Shown: piece by piece, positions 1-10,195 of the stretch | How the letters are laid out: the number at the start of each line of letters is the position of its first letter | Position numbering within the stretch: position 1 is the first letter of the stretch | Source of the DNA: Larix kaempferi | Taxonomy: Eukaryota; Streptophyta; Pinopsida; Pinales; Pinaceae | Assembly (NCBI GenBank): GCA_027924585.1 | Contig: BSBM01000637.1 | Span: 2,480,001 to 2,544,000, forward strand | Direction of reading: 5' to 3' | DNA length: 64,000 bases | Position numbers and translations under genes: made by a program | The notes under the pieces: model-generated | What the model was told of the DNA's origin: nothing | The model's database searches: none | What the model saw: only the letters and a program-made list of their open reading frames with translations

Positions 1-290
1 TCATACAATGTGTCGAACTGATACATATCATCATACATGATCTACCTGATCATATAATGTATCCACCTGATACACATTATCATACATGATCTACCTGATC
101 ATATAATGTATCCACCTGATACACATCATCATACATGATCTACCTGATCATATAAGGTATCCACCTGATACATATCATCATACATGATCCAACTGATCAT
201 AACAAGCATCCAACATGATGCATATACATATACATGATCTAATTGATCATAACAAGTATCCAACATGATGCACATACAGAGCAGTAACTG
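1..290 (-). repeat. 49-bp minisatellite in the 3' UTR of copia F
   Basis: Repeats of about 49 bp carry the cores CATACATGATCTACCTGATC and ATGTATCCACCTGATACA. They lie between the RNase H end and the missing 3' LTR. The same words on the opposite strand form the 57-bp array of copia E near 55757-56090, so the array belongs to the family. The open frame over this stretch is an effect of repeat composition, not a gene. The part from 290 to 390 is degenerate repeat and 3' UTR. Confidence 0.85.
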
Positions 291-389
291 GAGCATCGTC
301 CTGATGCTCATCACATAGTGCTTACATCTACATCCATGGGAAGGATCCTCCTCTCACCATGCTTGGAATGGATTTTGCAAATGTGTCCA

Positions 390-2165
390 TCACTTCTTCC
401 TTGAAGTGTCGTCAATCTGAAGAACACCAAGCCTCTCTCTGAAGTATTCAAACTTCACTCTGGCTAGTGGTTTCGTCAACACATCTGCAACCTGCTCATC
501 TGTCGCAACATAGAGGAGCTTCATTGCTCCTCTCTGCATCGTATCTCTGATATAGTGATATTTTATCTCAATGTGCTTCGAAGCCTTCGACCTGTCATGG
601 AACACCGAGTTCTCAGACAGCTTCACACAACTCTGGTTGCCACAAAAGATACCAGTAGAATCCAATGAGAGATCAAATAACTCAGATAGTAGCTTCCTCA
701 ACCATACTGCCTCACAACTTGCCAAACAAGCTACAACATACTCTGATTCGGCTATACTCAGTGCTACACAGGACTGCTTCCTCCTAAACCAAGAGATCAT
801 GCCTGATCCCATACTAAAGCAACACCCAGAAATTCTCTTCCTATCTGCAGCATTGCCAGCCCAATCTGAATCAACATAACCCTGCAAGTTAAACTTTTGA
901 TTTGCATCATACTTGAGCCCATAATCATTTGTACCCTTCAAGTACCTCAAAATATGCTTTACAACAACTAGGTGAACACCTATGGGATCCATCAAGAACT
1001 GGCTCAATGTGTTCACCGCAAAGCGAATATATGGTCTTGTGTTCATCAAATACATCAAGGACCCAATCATCTGATGATACACAGTGAAATCAACCGGATC
1101 AGACAAAGTATCACACAGTAGCTTTAGGTTCGATGCCATAGGTGTGGCCATGGCCTTGCAGTCCATCATCCCGAACCTCTTCAGGATTTCTATTGCATAC
1201 TTCCCTTGTCGCAGGAAGATTCCATCTGCACTCTGCCACACCTCCATACCTAGAAAGTAGTGCATCATCCACAAGTCCTTCATCTCGAGCTCGTCAGCAA
1301 GCTTCCTCTTCGTGTCGGCAATCAGTCTATCCTCACCCGTAACAAACAGGTCATCCACATACAAGAGTGGAATCACAGGATTTCCTTCCTCAACCTTGTA
1401 GTAAATGTTGGAATCCGCTTTACTCTTGGTAAACCCCAAATTGGATAAAAAACTGTCCATCCTACCATACCAAGTCCTAGGAGCTTGCTTCAAGCCATAC
1501 AAGGCTTTCTTCAACCTGCACACATATGACTCTCTGTCATGTGTTTCAAAACCAAGTGGTTGCTCCACATACACTTCCTCTTCAACTACACCATTCAAGA
1601 AAGTTGTCTTGACATCCATCTGGTGTATCTTCCATTTCATCACTGTAGCCAGAGCAAGTACTGTTCTAATAGAAGTGTATCTGGCTACAGGAGCAAAGGT
1701 CTTTTCATAGTCTATTACCTCTTTCTGAGAGAAGCCACGAGCGACAAACCTTGCCTTGTACTTCTCTATGCTACCATCTGTAGCATGCTTGATCTTGTAG
1801 ATCCACTTGGAAGTCACAACAAACTTCCCTTCAGGTCTTGGGACCACATCCCAAACATCATTCTTCATGATCGATTGATATTCCTCGACCATGTCATCCT
1901 TCCATTCTTTCTTTTCCTCTGCTTCTTCATAACTGGAAGGTTCTTTGTTCATAATGTCACAGAGCAAGGAAACGTAGCTAGTGTGTGACCTTGTCCTTTT
2001 CCTTTCTCTATGTTCCTCTTCTGGAATACCAAATCTTTCTGCATCTTGGATGAGCTCTCTAGCCCATGCAGGTTTCCTCTTGTGAGGGTTCTTCTCACGG
2101 GGTGGATCTATAGGTTCTTGTGTTTCTTCAATTTCACGGGTTGCTTCTGGAATTGCTTCATTCAT
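390..2165 (-). CDS. copia F RT and RNase H (C-terminal pol)
   Basis: This 591-residue open frame holds a copia reverse transcriptase (RVT_2 type) followed by RNase H. The RT starts near WDVVPRPEGKFVVTSKWIYK and has the catalytic YVDD at 1350-1361. The RNase H carries the copia landmarks VDSDWAG, AESEYV, CGNQSCVKL and DVLTKPLARVKF, and ends with RLGVLQIDD just before the 3' UTR. The Met used is not the true start. The same frame continues upstream without a break to a TAG at 2325-2327, which separates it from the integrase, so this is the C-terminal half of one gag-pol frame. It is the best-preserved RT in the window. It would copy element RNA into DNA inside virus-like particles. Confidence 0.9.
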   Translation of the reverse strand: MNEAIPEATREIEETQEPIDPPREKNPHKRKPAWARELIQDAERFGIPEEEHRERKRTRSHTSYVSLLCDIMNKEPSSYEEAEEKKEWKDDMVEEYQSIMKNDVWDVVPRPEGKFVVTSKWIYKIKHATDGSIEKYKARFVARGFSQKEVIDYEKTFAPVARYTSIRTVLALATVMKWKIHQMDVKTTFLNGVVEEEVYVEQPLGFETHDRESYVCRLKKALYGLKQAPRTWYGRMDSFLSNLGFTKSKADSNIYYKVEEGNPVIPLLYVDDLFVTGEDRLIADTKRKLADELEMKDLWMMHYFLGMEVWQSADGIFLRQGKYAIEILKRFGMMDCKAMATPMASNLKLLCDTLSDPVDFTVYHQMIGSLMYLMNTRPYIRFAVNTLSQFLMDPIGVHLVVVKHILRYLKGTNDYGLKYDANQKFNLQGYVDSDWAGNAADRKRISGCCFSMGSGMISWFRRKQSCVALSIAESEYVVACLASCEAVWLRKLLSELFDLSLDSTGIFCGNQSCVKLSENSVFHDRSKASKHIEIKYHYIRDTMQRGAMKLLYVATDEQVADVLTKPLARVKFEYFRERLGVLQIDDTSRKK

Positions 2166-2324
2166 AGTGGTATTTTGGAATCTGATTTCCTTTGGTTCTT
2201 CATGATCTTCAACAGGTGTCTTCCTTGATTTGATATGAGCTGAGTCCTCATCAAATGTTACATCCCTGCTAACATCAATCTTCTTGAACCCTGGAAAGTA
2301 TATTCCATAAGCCTTCGAGCTTTC

Positions 2325-2327
2325 ACT
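2325..2327 (-). other. in-frame TAG between integrase and RT of copia F
   Basis: The integrase frame ends GIFVG then TAG then SESSKAY. The usual copia sequence has Tyr here, so a TAC or TAT codon became TAG. Both flanking frames are in phase (390-2324 and 2328-3500), so this single stop splits an otherwise continuous pol frame. Confidence 0.85.
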
Positions 2328-3500
2328 CTACCCCACAAAGATGCCCTTCTTTCCTGAAGGATCTAGCTTAGTTCTCTTTTCCTTTGGAACATGAGTATAT
2401 ATTGGACAACTAAATATTCTGAGATGGCTGACTTCAGGCTTCTTACCAGAAAAGACCTCTTCTGGTGTCTTGTTGTCCAATATCTTATGAGGTGTTCTAT
2501 TCTGCACATATACAACTGTCCTAGTTGCTTCTGCCCATAGATGCATAGGAAGATCTTGGTCATGAAGCATTTCTTGTGCTGTTTCCATGATAGTTCTATT
2601 CTTCCTTTTTGCAACTCCATTTTGTTGTGGATTGTAAGGAGAAGTCAACTCCCTCTTAATAGCTGAATCACTGCATAGCTTCTTGAAATCACCTGAAGTG
2701 AATTCTCTGCCATTGTCAGATTTGAAGGTCTTGATCTTCTTATCAGTTTTATTTTCCATCAATTCTTTGAATTCCTTGAATTTATCAAATACTTCATCTT
2801 TGTTCTTTAAGAAGTAAACCCAAGTCTTCCTAGATAAATCATCAATGAAAGAGACATAGTATACATACCCACTCAGAGAACTTGATGACATTGGACCGCA
2901 TACATCGGAGTGGATAATTTCCAAGATTCCTTTTGCTTTACTTTCACTGCTTGGAAATGCCTTCTTAATGTTATTTCCTTTTGCACATCCTTTGTAAATA
3001 CCTTCATGCTTTGTCTTGATTTCAGGAAGACCCTCTACTGCTTTACTTGCAACTGGTAGTGCTCTGTAGTGCACATGTGCTAGCCTTCTATGCCAAAGTT
3101 CACTTGGCTCCATGGATTCCTGTACCATGGCATGTTCAGGTTGTCCCTTCAATTTGTACAATCCTCCCTCTTGCTCTCCAATCACCACTGCATCATCTAT
3201 AGTTTTACCCTTTGGCCACATTAGGACTTGGCCATCTATAGATGCAACCCTCATGCCTTTTGCATCCAATGCAGATATGGAGAGTAGGTTCTTCTTGGGC
3301 CTAGGTACATATAGTACATCTTTCATCTTCAAAGACTTTCCAGAGTCTAGGTTGTAGGAGGCTTCAGCACTTCCCTTGATGGGATATTGATAGCCGTCCC
3401 CAAGTTTTACTTTATGGGGTGACTCATGTTCAGATAGATTTACAAAAGATTCTTTAAAACTAGTCATGTGTGCTGTGAGAGCTTGATCTTCATTCCCCAT
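2328..3500 (-). CDS. copia F GAG-pre-integrase and integrase core, catalytic Glu lost
   Basis: The frame starts with a pre-integrase zinc region, LWHRRLAHVHYRAL, followed by YKGCAKGNN, where the first of the paired Cys residues is Tyr. The integrase core follows, with Asp residues in IHSDVCGP and in FKSDNGREF. The third catalytic residue lies 35 residues after the second Asp, in NGVAKRKNRT, and is Lys (AAA at 2607-2609) where copia integrases have Glu. Joining of cDNA to target DNA should therefore be abolished. The N-terminus abuts a gag tail (EEKMGNEDQALTAH). The CCHC knuckle and the DSGA protease site normally found between them are absent, which points to an internal deletion near 3450-3470. 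Confidence 0.88.
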   Translation of the reverse strand: MGNEDQALTAHMTSFKESFVNLSEHESPHKVKLGDGYQYPIKGSAEASYNLDSGKSLKMKDVLYVPRPKKNLLSISALDAKGMRVASIDGQVLMWPKGKTIDDAVVIGEQEGGLYKLKGQPEHAMVQESMEPSELWHRRLAHVHYRALPVASKAVEGLPEIKTKHEGIYKGCAKGNNIKKAFPSSESKAKGILEIIHSDVCGPMSSSSLSGYVYYVSFIDDLSRKTWVYFLKNKDEVFDKFKEFKELMENKTDKKIKTFKSDNGREFTSGDFKKLCSDSAIKRELTSPYNPQQNGVAKRKNRTIMETAQEMLHDQDLPMHLWAEATRTVVYVQNRTPHKILDNKTPEEVFSGKKPEVSHLRIFSCPIYTHVPKEKRTKLDPSGKKGIFVG

Positions 3501-4070
3501 CTTTTCTTCTCAGGTCACCAACCTTGCTTCTTCTTGTGAGCATTCCTCCCACAGTCTACTGAAGGAGATCAGTTTTCTTCTTGCACAGATTCCTTGGATA
3601 AAGGAATCCCATGACCTAGGTAGCCCATTCAAAGTGGTCATAACAATTTCACCATTCTCCACCACTTCATCCACAGCTTCAAGTTGTTCCTTGATATGAG
3701 ATACCTTAGAGAAATGGCCTCTCCTTTCTTAAGCTTTACCCCTTTCAATTGATTCCGCAGAGTCATCTTTCGATTTATGTTCTTCCCTTCAAATAGCTTG
3801 GTCAGAGAATCAAACATCTCCTTGGGTGTCTTTAGAGATGACACATGTGTTATTAGATGGTCTTTGATAGAATCAACAATGATACTCTTTTCCTTGACCA
3901 AGTTCTTCTTATGCAAGGCCTTAGCCTTTCTTCCTTTGGGACAGGGACCTCAAAACTTATGTAAGTATCCAATTCATTTTCTTCTAGGATTAACCCAATC
4001 CTATACTTCCATGCTCGAAAGTTATCAGCCCCTTCAAGCTTATCCTCAATATTGGTGTGGTGAGACATAT
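3501..4070 (-). pseudogene. copia F gag remnant (UBN2-type)
   Basis: The start is MSHHTNIEDKLEGADNFRAW (4068 leftwards), the usual copia gag N-terminus, followed by KYRIGLILEENELDTYI. A frameshift near 3905-3920 moves the reading into the piece MHKKNLVKEKSIIVDSIKDH to KMTLRNQLKGVKLKKGE, and further breaks lead to WEECSQEEARLVT followed by TGA near 3515. Gag would form the particle shell. The ATG is supported by homology and by its position about 540 bp after the primer site. No CCHC knuckle is present. Confidence 0.82.
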
Positions 4071-4609
4071 TAAAGAGTACTTCAAATGGAAATAGAAAAT
4101 ATTTAGGTCTTAAGACTTGATTTGCAGAAATCTGGATCTGGTGCTGGATTAGGGTTTGTTAGAGAAATCCTAAAAATTCAAAATGGGAATTTCAACTTTC
4201 TGAAAGGATAGAAATATGCGCCTTGATGAGCTGATCAGCCTGGTATATTTAGAATTTTAAATCTAGAAGGTTTCACCCTTCAGAAATGCCTTTTAGTCTT
4301 CCTGGATTCACTAGGGAGGACCCTGCATTAGGGTTTGAGTTTCCCGAAGCTTCACCCAACCAAAAATTTCGATCCAAAGCTCTAAAGTTCGATTTTTCCA
4401 AGGAGCTTCCATCTATGTCCTCAGATTTCAGAAATTCCTATTATTGTGGAAACCATAATTTTTAGGGCCAAAAATGAAAGTGCCCAAAATTGAATTCTGA
4501 TTGGACAGAAAGATGCGTCTGGCTGAGGAGACTCAAAATAACCTACTGCCTTTCAAAATCTGTGGAGAGAAACCCTAGTTTCCAAAATTGCACAGTGTCT
4601 TCTTCTCAC
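4071..4609 (-). other. copia F 5' leader
   Basis: This is a non-coding leader between primer site and gag. It contains GCTCATCAAGGCGCATATTT and neighbouring words that recur in the copia E leader near 52480-52510. It is rich in degenerate copies of a unit with AAACCCTAGTT and AATTTTTGG words. No gene is seen. Confidence 0.75.
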
Positions 4610-4625
4610 GTTAGCTCTCATACCA
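4610..4625 (-). other. primer binding site, initiator Met-tRNA type
   Basis: On the minus strand TGGTATGAGAGCTAAC follows the LTR end TTAACA directly. It matches the common copia site TGGTATCAGAGC at 11 of 12 positions. Confidence 0.88.
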
Positions 4626-5189
4626 TGTTAATTTTTTAGCATTAATTCAACATACTCTAGGATCTTTACTGAGAGAATAACATGTACAGCATATCAAGTA
4701 TAACAATGCATATCAATCACACCAAGCAATCACATGAGACAATAGACACATAGAGTTTCCTTGGGGAAAACCATAAAGGTGAAAAACCCCACAACTTCCT
4801 CAGAGATAGAAAGAGCAATGATACAACCCAAGTACACAGAGATAGTCCTCCTAGCAGCTGAACCTCGTCCTCCACTAGTGCTCCACTTTCCGATTAGTGT
4901 AGAAGTGAATAATGAGATGATCAATTAGAGTGCCTCCTGCACTCTATTTATACATGACCCGAACTACCTAATAAACTAGCAGGGCTGACTTGTCTAACTC
5001 AATCTAATAACCCATGGTAATGCTAATCAGGGCCGACCCCACACTTGGTGGTCTAATAACCCATCACATGCAAGTTGCGACACTTGTCAATACAAATGAT
5101 GACACTTTCATATAGAGGAATAATAACATCTCTATAGAAGTACAATATACATAGGTGAAATACATTCTGAAGTTACATTTACATCAACA
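4626..5189 (-). repeat. 5' LTR of copia F (564 bp)
   Basis: On the minus strand it runs from TGTTGATGTA to TTAACA and is followed by the primer site. A TATAAATAGAG promoter box lies near 4950. The body shares words such as GAGGAAGTTGTGGGGTTTTT with both copia E LTRs. Confidence 0.9.
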
Positions 5190-6354
5190 GCCATGACGTA
5201 AGATTCACTACCAAAAACCAGCAAGTCCGGTTAACTAAAAACCGTGACAGTTTTGTAAACCTAAGGGTTTTTACCTGCGGATTGTAAAGGCATGACCTAT
5301 GGGCAGGATCTATAAATAAGGCATATGTTGTATAGGGAAGGGTTACTCTTCATTGTAAATCTTTCTTGGTAATCTCTTATTTTTGTGTTGTCGATTCTCT
5401 ATTGTTGAATGTCATTAAGAAATCTCTATGGAGAGACAATTTTGTAAAGGCTCTGCACGCTGTGTGCACAGAGGCCTATTGAGAGAGAAGAGAGTCTATA
5501 GCTGAGTGTGTAGACAAGAACTATTGTACCCTTCCCAAAGACTAATACAACAATAGTTCTTGTGTACGTATCTCCCATCCTGGGGGTGAACCACGTTAAA
5601 TCTTGTGTAGTGTGATTGTTTATGTTTTGCACTTGCCTGTTTGCTTACAATGGATGCTTGAATTCTCATTTACCAGTTGTTATGTTAATGCTTTTATATG
5701 TATTCACTGTAGGAGTGAGATGGGAATAATATGTTAAGTATTACATGAATGGATGAATGTTGAATGCGCAGTATTCTAAGTCTGTGAAGATATCAGTTTG
5801 TTGAATAATCACATATGTACGTAGAGTTCGTGTTGTGTAACTCCTTTGACGCACAGCACCAGAAGTGCACAATATTGTTTGTCTCGTATATTTACATCAG
5901 TTATAAGGATAAAAAATCTAAGGTGGTATATGGGTGACTAAAGTAAGAAGTAAATCCTTCATGAGCGGCTAAGTCCGAAGAGGGAGCGTAAAAGTCAGTT
6001 GTGCGGCCCCATCTATTGAGTCCTATCATAACCGCACAGTCTGTGGATGCGCTGGTTGCGTAAGCACCTGAGCTTGTAGAAGTGTTGACCGTGACGAAGG
6101 TTGCTTTCATGCAATCATTAGTCTGCAGCACGAGCCCATAGCATGTTGCATACTAGTTCTGTTTAAACAACTCATCACATAGTTGTGGAAACCTGATTCC
6201 GTAGCACCCCCATATCTTTGCCTTGGGTGAGACCTCAACCTATTCGTAGGTTGTTGCCGAAAGGGCCGGTGAAAAGTGGTTTTGTTGGTTAAGTTAAATG
6301 GAAAAGAACCTAGGTCTACACTGGAAACCTCTAGAATAGTATTGTCAGCCAACA
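5190..6354 (+). repeat. gypsy-A-type LTR piece
   Basis: This matches the promoter-to-3' end part of the gypsy A LTR (19395-21080): GTTTTGTAAACCTAAGGGTT, GCATGACCTATGGG, TATAAATAAGGC near 5313, GTGAACCACGTTAAA near 5587 and a CCAACA end at 6349-6354. The left part is cut at the copia F LTR. No TGGTTCC primer site follows; the next bases are GAACTATC. It is therefore more likely a 3' or solo LTR than the start of an element. ORFs across it are shadows. Confidence 0.8.
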
Positions 6355-6555
6355 GAACTATCAATTAGTGCCTTTTAATTCCACTAGGTTGTGGAGTCCT
6401 GCCCTCTTTCAAAACTTCTTTAAATAAGCAACTGAAAATGTTGAGGAAGAAAGATAGCAAAGGAACACCGCTGCTGTGGCAACAAAACATAACTTATGTT
6501 ACATACGATACAAAGGTCTTCTGATAGGGATGAATGTAGACTTCTAGAAGCCTCA
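6355..6555. other. unassigned 200 bp beside gypsy C
   Basis: There is no primer site, polypurine tract or open frame. It may be flanking DNA or the decayed end of gypsy C. Confidence 0.5.
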
Positions 6556-7320
6556 CTGGAATCTCTCCCTAGGGTCCACCCATGAGTCATAGAATTTTCT
6601 ATGGTTAGCTCTTTTTTTTAACAATTCCTTTTGGAGATAGCGCTTGACAAACTTTCGATTGACCGCTACTTTAATTTTGTTCTGGTACATCCTGATGGCA
6701 CCCTCGATTCCTTTGTGACCATCAGCTAGCTGCCAACCTTTTGGATTTTCTGGGGTAGGAGTGTGAGATTGCCCTTCTGCTTACAACTTTATCTTTGGTC
6801 TCCTAGCGAAAAGGGACCCTATAGGTGGGCTATCATGGCCCACTATTAACTCAGATTTCATTGAAATTTCCCACTCGGCAATTATCAAAAAATTAATAGC
6901 ATGATGTCCTAGGAGGGGGGCTTCATATATGTTGAGATTGTTTATCTCATTTGAGCTAGTCTTAACAGGCGTATCAGTTTCCTTTTTTGCAAATGAGACA
7001 GGTGTTATCCCATCCGCAACTCTTACTTCAGTTGTGGATTTTGTGAGCTGTGTTTTCCCTGCTTCCTCGTAGCCATTTTGGTCAGTGCCTTTGATCTTTG
7101 GTGATAGCACCTTTTCCTCTGTACACAGATATCCTACAGACAACATGTAACATCTCACATCCTCACTATCTGAATCTGTAGGATAATTTTTTGGACTATC
7201 GTGCTTGCTTACTGCATAAGTCAGCCTGGATTCTCAATACATCTTTCAAGGTTCTCTTGAAACCATCGGTATCATGGCGTACTTCATATCCATCTACAGG
7301 GTTCCTCCCAGTTCTTTCGT
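6556..7320 (-). pseudogene. gypsy C region after protease, broken by stops
   Basis: This continues the protease frame. Directly after the protease the frame carries TAG, TAG, TGA and TGA at sites where gypsy relatives have Trp, Gln and Arg, then reads KHDSPKNYPTDSDSEDVRCY. An open stretch follows (6781-7158), then a TAA and a further readable segment with EGAIRMYQNKIKVAVNRKFV down to about 6560. No RT motif is present. The function of the later part is not recognised; it sits where the protease-RT linker is expected. Confidence 0.6.
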
Positions 7321-7755
7321 CTAGATTCTTGATAAGAGCATGCCATACTTTGCAGGAACATCTGCAACAACTACATCCATCTTTATAATTATGGTTGGTA
7401 GTTGAGCCAGGGTGACTTTTAAGCCCACTATCATACTTGTACACTTCACTTTCCTTGAATCAAAACTATAAAGGTCATGATAAGGCCTGGTAACTTCTAG
7501 TCCCAACTGCTCCATAATTACTTTGGGCATCAAATTGTGAGGTGCTCCAGAGTCTAGCATACAGTTGTGAAGTAACTTCTTGTGCACCTTGAGGGTGACG
7601 TAAAAGGGAGCAGTGGGCCTTTCCCTATTATCAATGTGACGGCTATATTGAAAGGCTGGAGGCACATCATTTAGGTTTATAGAATCTTTTTGCTCACTGC
7701 TTTTGACTTTGAGAAACAACCTTTTAATATGCTTTTGATATACCGGATTCTTCAT
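7321..7755 (-). pseudogene. gypsy C aspartic protease domain
   Basis: This 144-residue open stretch has a retropepsin signature, CMLDSGAPHNLMPKVIMEQL, with the catalytic Asp in DSGA, and a second half VVVADVPAKYGMLLSRI typical of gypsy proteases. It would cut the polyprotein during particle maturation. It lies in one frame with the readable stretches on both sides (7915-8211 and 6781-7158), broken only by stops. RT does not follow, so the element is truncated or internally deleted. Confidence 0.8.
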
Positions 7756-8561
7756 TAACTCGGTCTAGGGAACAACTATTTTCAGTTTACTCAATTCATG
7801 CTCTAGATCAAAAGGGGTAGATGCTTCTTGAAATTTTTTATCTTGAGCTAACTTCCGAGGAGAGTTCTTGGGAGGAGCCCCATTCTATCTATACGTCGAT
7901 TTGGGTCTTTGTCTCTAGTCGTACATCCCTTGTGTGTTATCTGGTGGAACATTATGCCAAAAGGTATGGCCCGAAAATTGATCCTCTTCCTGGAAGTTGA
8001 ACATACCTGAAACATTTTGTTTATTTGAGAGTGACTTCTCGTATTCTTCTCTGGTGAGGTGTATAGGAGAGGAATCCTTCTCCATCCAGTTCAAGTTCTC
8101 ATCAAATTCTTCATATGCAACTTCTGTCGAGATTTCGACCAGGTTATTTTCACCATTGCGGATAGGTGGCCTTAATGGTTGTTCCTCATTCCTCTTTTCT
8201 CTGTATGCCATTTGAGGATCGTAAGGCCGTCTGAACTATACAAGAAGTTGGACAGGAGAATTTTTGTTAGGACTGATACCCTCTAATTCCATTCTAGTGA
8301 CTTTATTTGAAGATTCTTGATAATGCGGTTCATCTCATCAATTTTTGCATCCTGAGATTCTCTTATTTCTGAAGAAACACCTTCCTCTCTGGCCTTTCCC
8401 TTGTCTTTTGATTCAATGTCACTGTTCATTTTAATCTTTCCTCCTCCTCTCATATTTCCTTCACCGTCTATGGCATCATCCTGTATGTCACTCAGAGAGA
8501 GTGGTCTTCTTTCCCTTAATGTTATGGAAAAATCTAAGGGGAAATCAGTTGCATAAGTGAC
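7756..8561 (-). pseudogene. gypsy C gag C-terminal region
   Basis: This acidic, charged region is readable in two frames. One part contains MAYREKRNEEQPLRPPIRNG and LTREEYEKSLSN (7915-8211). The part nearer the gag core has SLSDIQDDAIDGEGNMRGGG and IRESQDAKIDEMNRIIKNL, a likely short coiled coil. A frameshift falls between about 8211 and 8290. No CCHC knuckle is seen. Confidence 0.6.
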
Positions 8562-9056
8562 TCAATTTGTTGCTTGGTTGGGACGAATGTCCTCAGGAAT
8601 TCTGAAGTACAACTTGTTAAATCTTGTTGTAAAATCAACCACATTTTTTGATCTGCTCTTATTCAGGGCAGAGAATTCTGTTAGAGGGTAGATACTATCA
8701 CATTTAACTCCCCACTTCTTTACAAAGGTGGTTTCTAGGATCTCCATAGTACTGATGTAGGCATTAGGTAATGATCTAAACCATTTTCTGGCTTCTCCTT
8801 CCAGTGAATGAGAAAAAACTCACATAAATACAACATCGTGTTCAATCAGAAGATTGTCAATGAAATCCTGGAATCGGTCCACATGATCCTCAGTAGACGT
8901 TCCTTTTCTACCATCATACTTTGGCAGCAACTTCAGGTAGTTGGTAGGAATATCATTTAGCGGCGTAGGTAATTGCAAAGGTCTGTGTCGGCTTGCCACC
9001 CATCTTGGTTTTCTGTGTGGTGGTGGAGGTGTTCCTCTGCCTCCTCCTCCTGACAT
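8562..9056 (-). pseudogene. gypsy C gag core (Retrotrans_gag)
   Basis: The frame MSGGGGRGTPPPPHRKPRWV leads into YLKLLPKYDGRKGTSTEDHV, a gypsy gag signature (YDG with a following D-H-V). A TGA sits near 8815-8820, then the same frame continues VFSHSLEGEARKWFRSLP and FVKKWGVK, the rest of the capsid-like core. A single stop therefore splits a recognisable gag core. The start codon is a guess from the ATG at 9054-9056. Confidence 0.78.
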
Positions 9057-9514
9057 GAGGTGGTTGGCATCTAAATTCTATTCATGTGAGGCAATGAAAT
9101 ACTTGGGTGGATTTGTGTGAGCCGCAAACTCTTTGCTCACAGCAAGGATTCTTTGAAAACTATGAAAATCACGTGTGAGGATCCTAGGGAAAATGTTCCT
9201 TTTCAAGGGTTTGAACAATGACTTCATATGGGGGGAATTGAGGGCCAAAGAAAGAAAAGGTGAAACTTCGTTGATAGCTTGGTGAAGTAGACTAGTATCT
9301 CCCATGTCTATGTCTCCAAGAAACTAAATCTTCTAGGGCCACAAATTCTTCGTGGCTTGGGTTCTAACGGGTATGTCTTCGTCCAGATGCCATGTTTGCT
9401 ACTGTGGAGTTTCCAAGTGGATTACAGCCTGCAACCCAATTTTGTCTGCTATGAAACTGGAAGCGTATAATTTTGTCATTGTCCCTAGGGAAGATTTATC
9501 TTCTTGATTGTGTA
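9057..9514 (-). other. gypsy C leader with unrecognised 75-codon ORF
   Basis: The stretch between primer site and gag holds an open frame at 9078-9305 starting MGDTSLLHQAINEVSPFLSL. It resembles no family I know and may be chance or the decayed gag N-terminus. Confidence 0.45.
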
Positions 9515-9532
9515 TCCCCGACAACGATGCCA
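9515..9532 (-). other. gypsy C primer binding site, tRNA-Asp-like
   Basis: On the minus strand TGGCATCGTTGTCGGGGA resembles the widespread plant gypsy site TGGCGCCGTTGCCGGGGA, with differences that are G-to-A or C-to-T. Confidence 0.75.
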
Positions 9533-9548
9533 AAAAGCATGCTAATCC

Positions 9549-10004
9549 TGGGAAACTCTCGTGGGGTGGAAAACCCAACAAAGCTTCCTCAATATAGATG
9601 ACCAACAAATACAAAGATGTAATACGCAAACATGAGCTCCTTCTCCTCCTTTGCATATCTCTCCTTCCCCTATGTGAGTTTCACAATTGAGTGTGTGTGT
9701 TAAATGAGGAACACACCTCCTCTATTTATACACTCCTTCACTTGTCTTTTAACCTTAGCTATGTCGGCCCCAACTTAACAACTCAACATAATGCTGACTC
9801 GGCCAACCCCACTAGGGGACTTAAACACCCCAAACAACTGAATCTAGGCCAACCCCACTAGGGAAGTCTAATAACCCAAGTTACCACATTCCGACGGAGG
9901 AATAAACATCTCCAGATATATAATAAGATCTCTAAGGAGGAATGAAACATCTCCAAATAATAAAGTACAAATATAATATTCTTGGAAGTTACAATATTTC
10001 AACA
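9549..10004 (-). repeat. 3' LTR of copia D, truncated at its 3' end
   Basis: It runs on the minus strand from TGTTGAAATATTG at 10004, with a TATAAATAGAGG box near 9725, to GAGAGTTTCCCA near 9549. There the match to the LTR at 17642-18222 stops about 100 bp short of its end. Confidence 0.8.
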
Positions 10005-10018
10005 CTACCCCTTAACGA
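10005..10018 (-). other. polypurine tract of copia D
   Basis: On the minus strand TTAAGGGGTAG sits directly before TGTTG of the LTR, the expected place for plus-strand priming. Confidence 0.8.
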
Positions 10019-10195
10019 GAAGGATATTATAACAACATCTGTAGGAGCAATGAGTCATCAACTACATGATACATCTATAAATCATTAGAATCTCTCTTCA
10101 TACATCATCAGTAACTCAAATAGTTACTGGAACATCTTCAAGATCTTCAATACTGGAACATTAACATCTTCAGTACCAAGTCTTCATCTTCTGCA

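Larger units (their letters stand above)
1..5189 (-). mobile_element. Ty1-copia retrotransposon F, 3' LTR off-window
   Basis: A minus-strand copia element read from its 5' LTR (4626-5189) leftwards: Met-tRNA primer site, leader, broken gag, integrase, RT, RNase H and a 3'-UTR minisatellite at the window edge. Integrase before RT is the diagnostic copia order. The 3' LTR lies beyond base 1, so the target duplication cannot be checked; its right half would be GCCAT at 5190-5194. The leader and LTR are close to those of copia E at 50651-57745, so the two belong to one family. An internal deletion has removed the gag zinc knuckle and the protease site, and the integrase has lost its catalytic Glu, so the element is not autonomous. 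Confidence 0.9.
6355..9548 (-). mobile_element. truncated Ty3-gypsy element C
   Basis: A minus-strand gypsy fragment: tRNA-Asp-like primer site (9515-9532), leader, gag core, gag tail and protease. RT, RNase H and integrase are absent. The right side abuts a truncated copia LTR at 9549, and the left side fades before the gypsy LTR piece that ends at 6354. Many in-frame stops are present. It differs in sequence and primer site from gypsy A and B. Confidence 0.82.

Noticed and set aside
571-1988. Plus-strand ORFs opposite copia F RT
   Set aside because: They are antisense shadows of the RT/RNase H frame, which has clear motifs on the minus strand.
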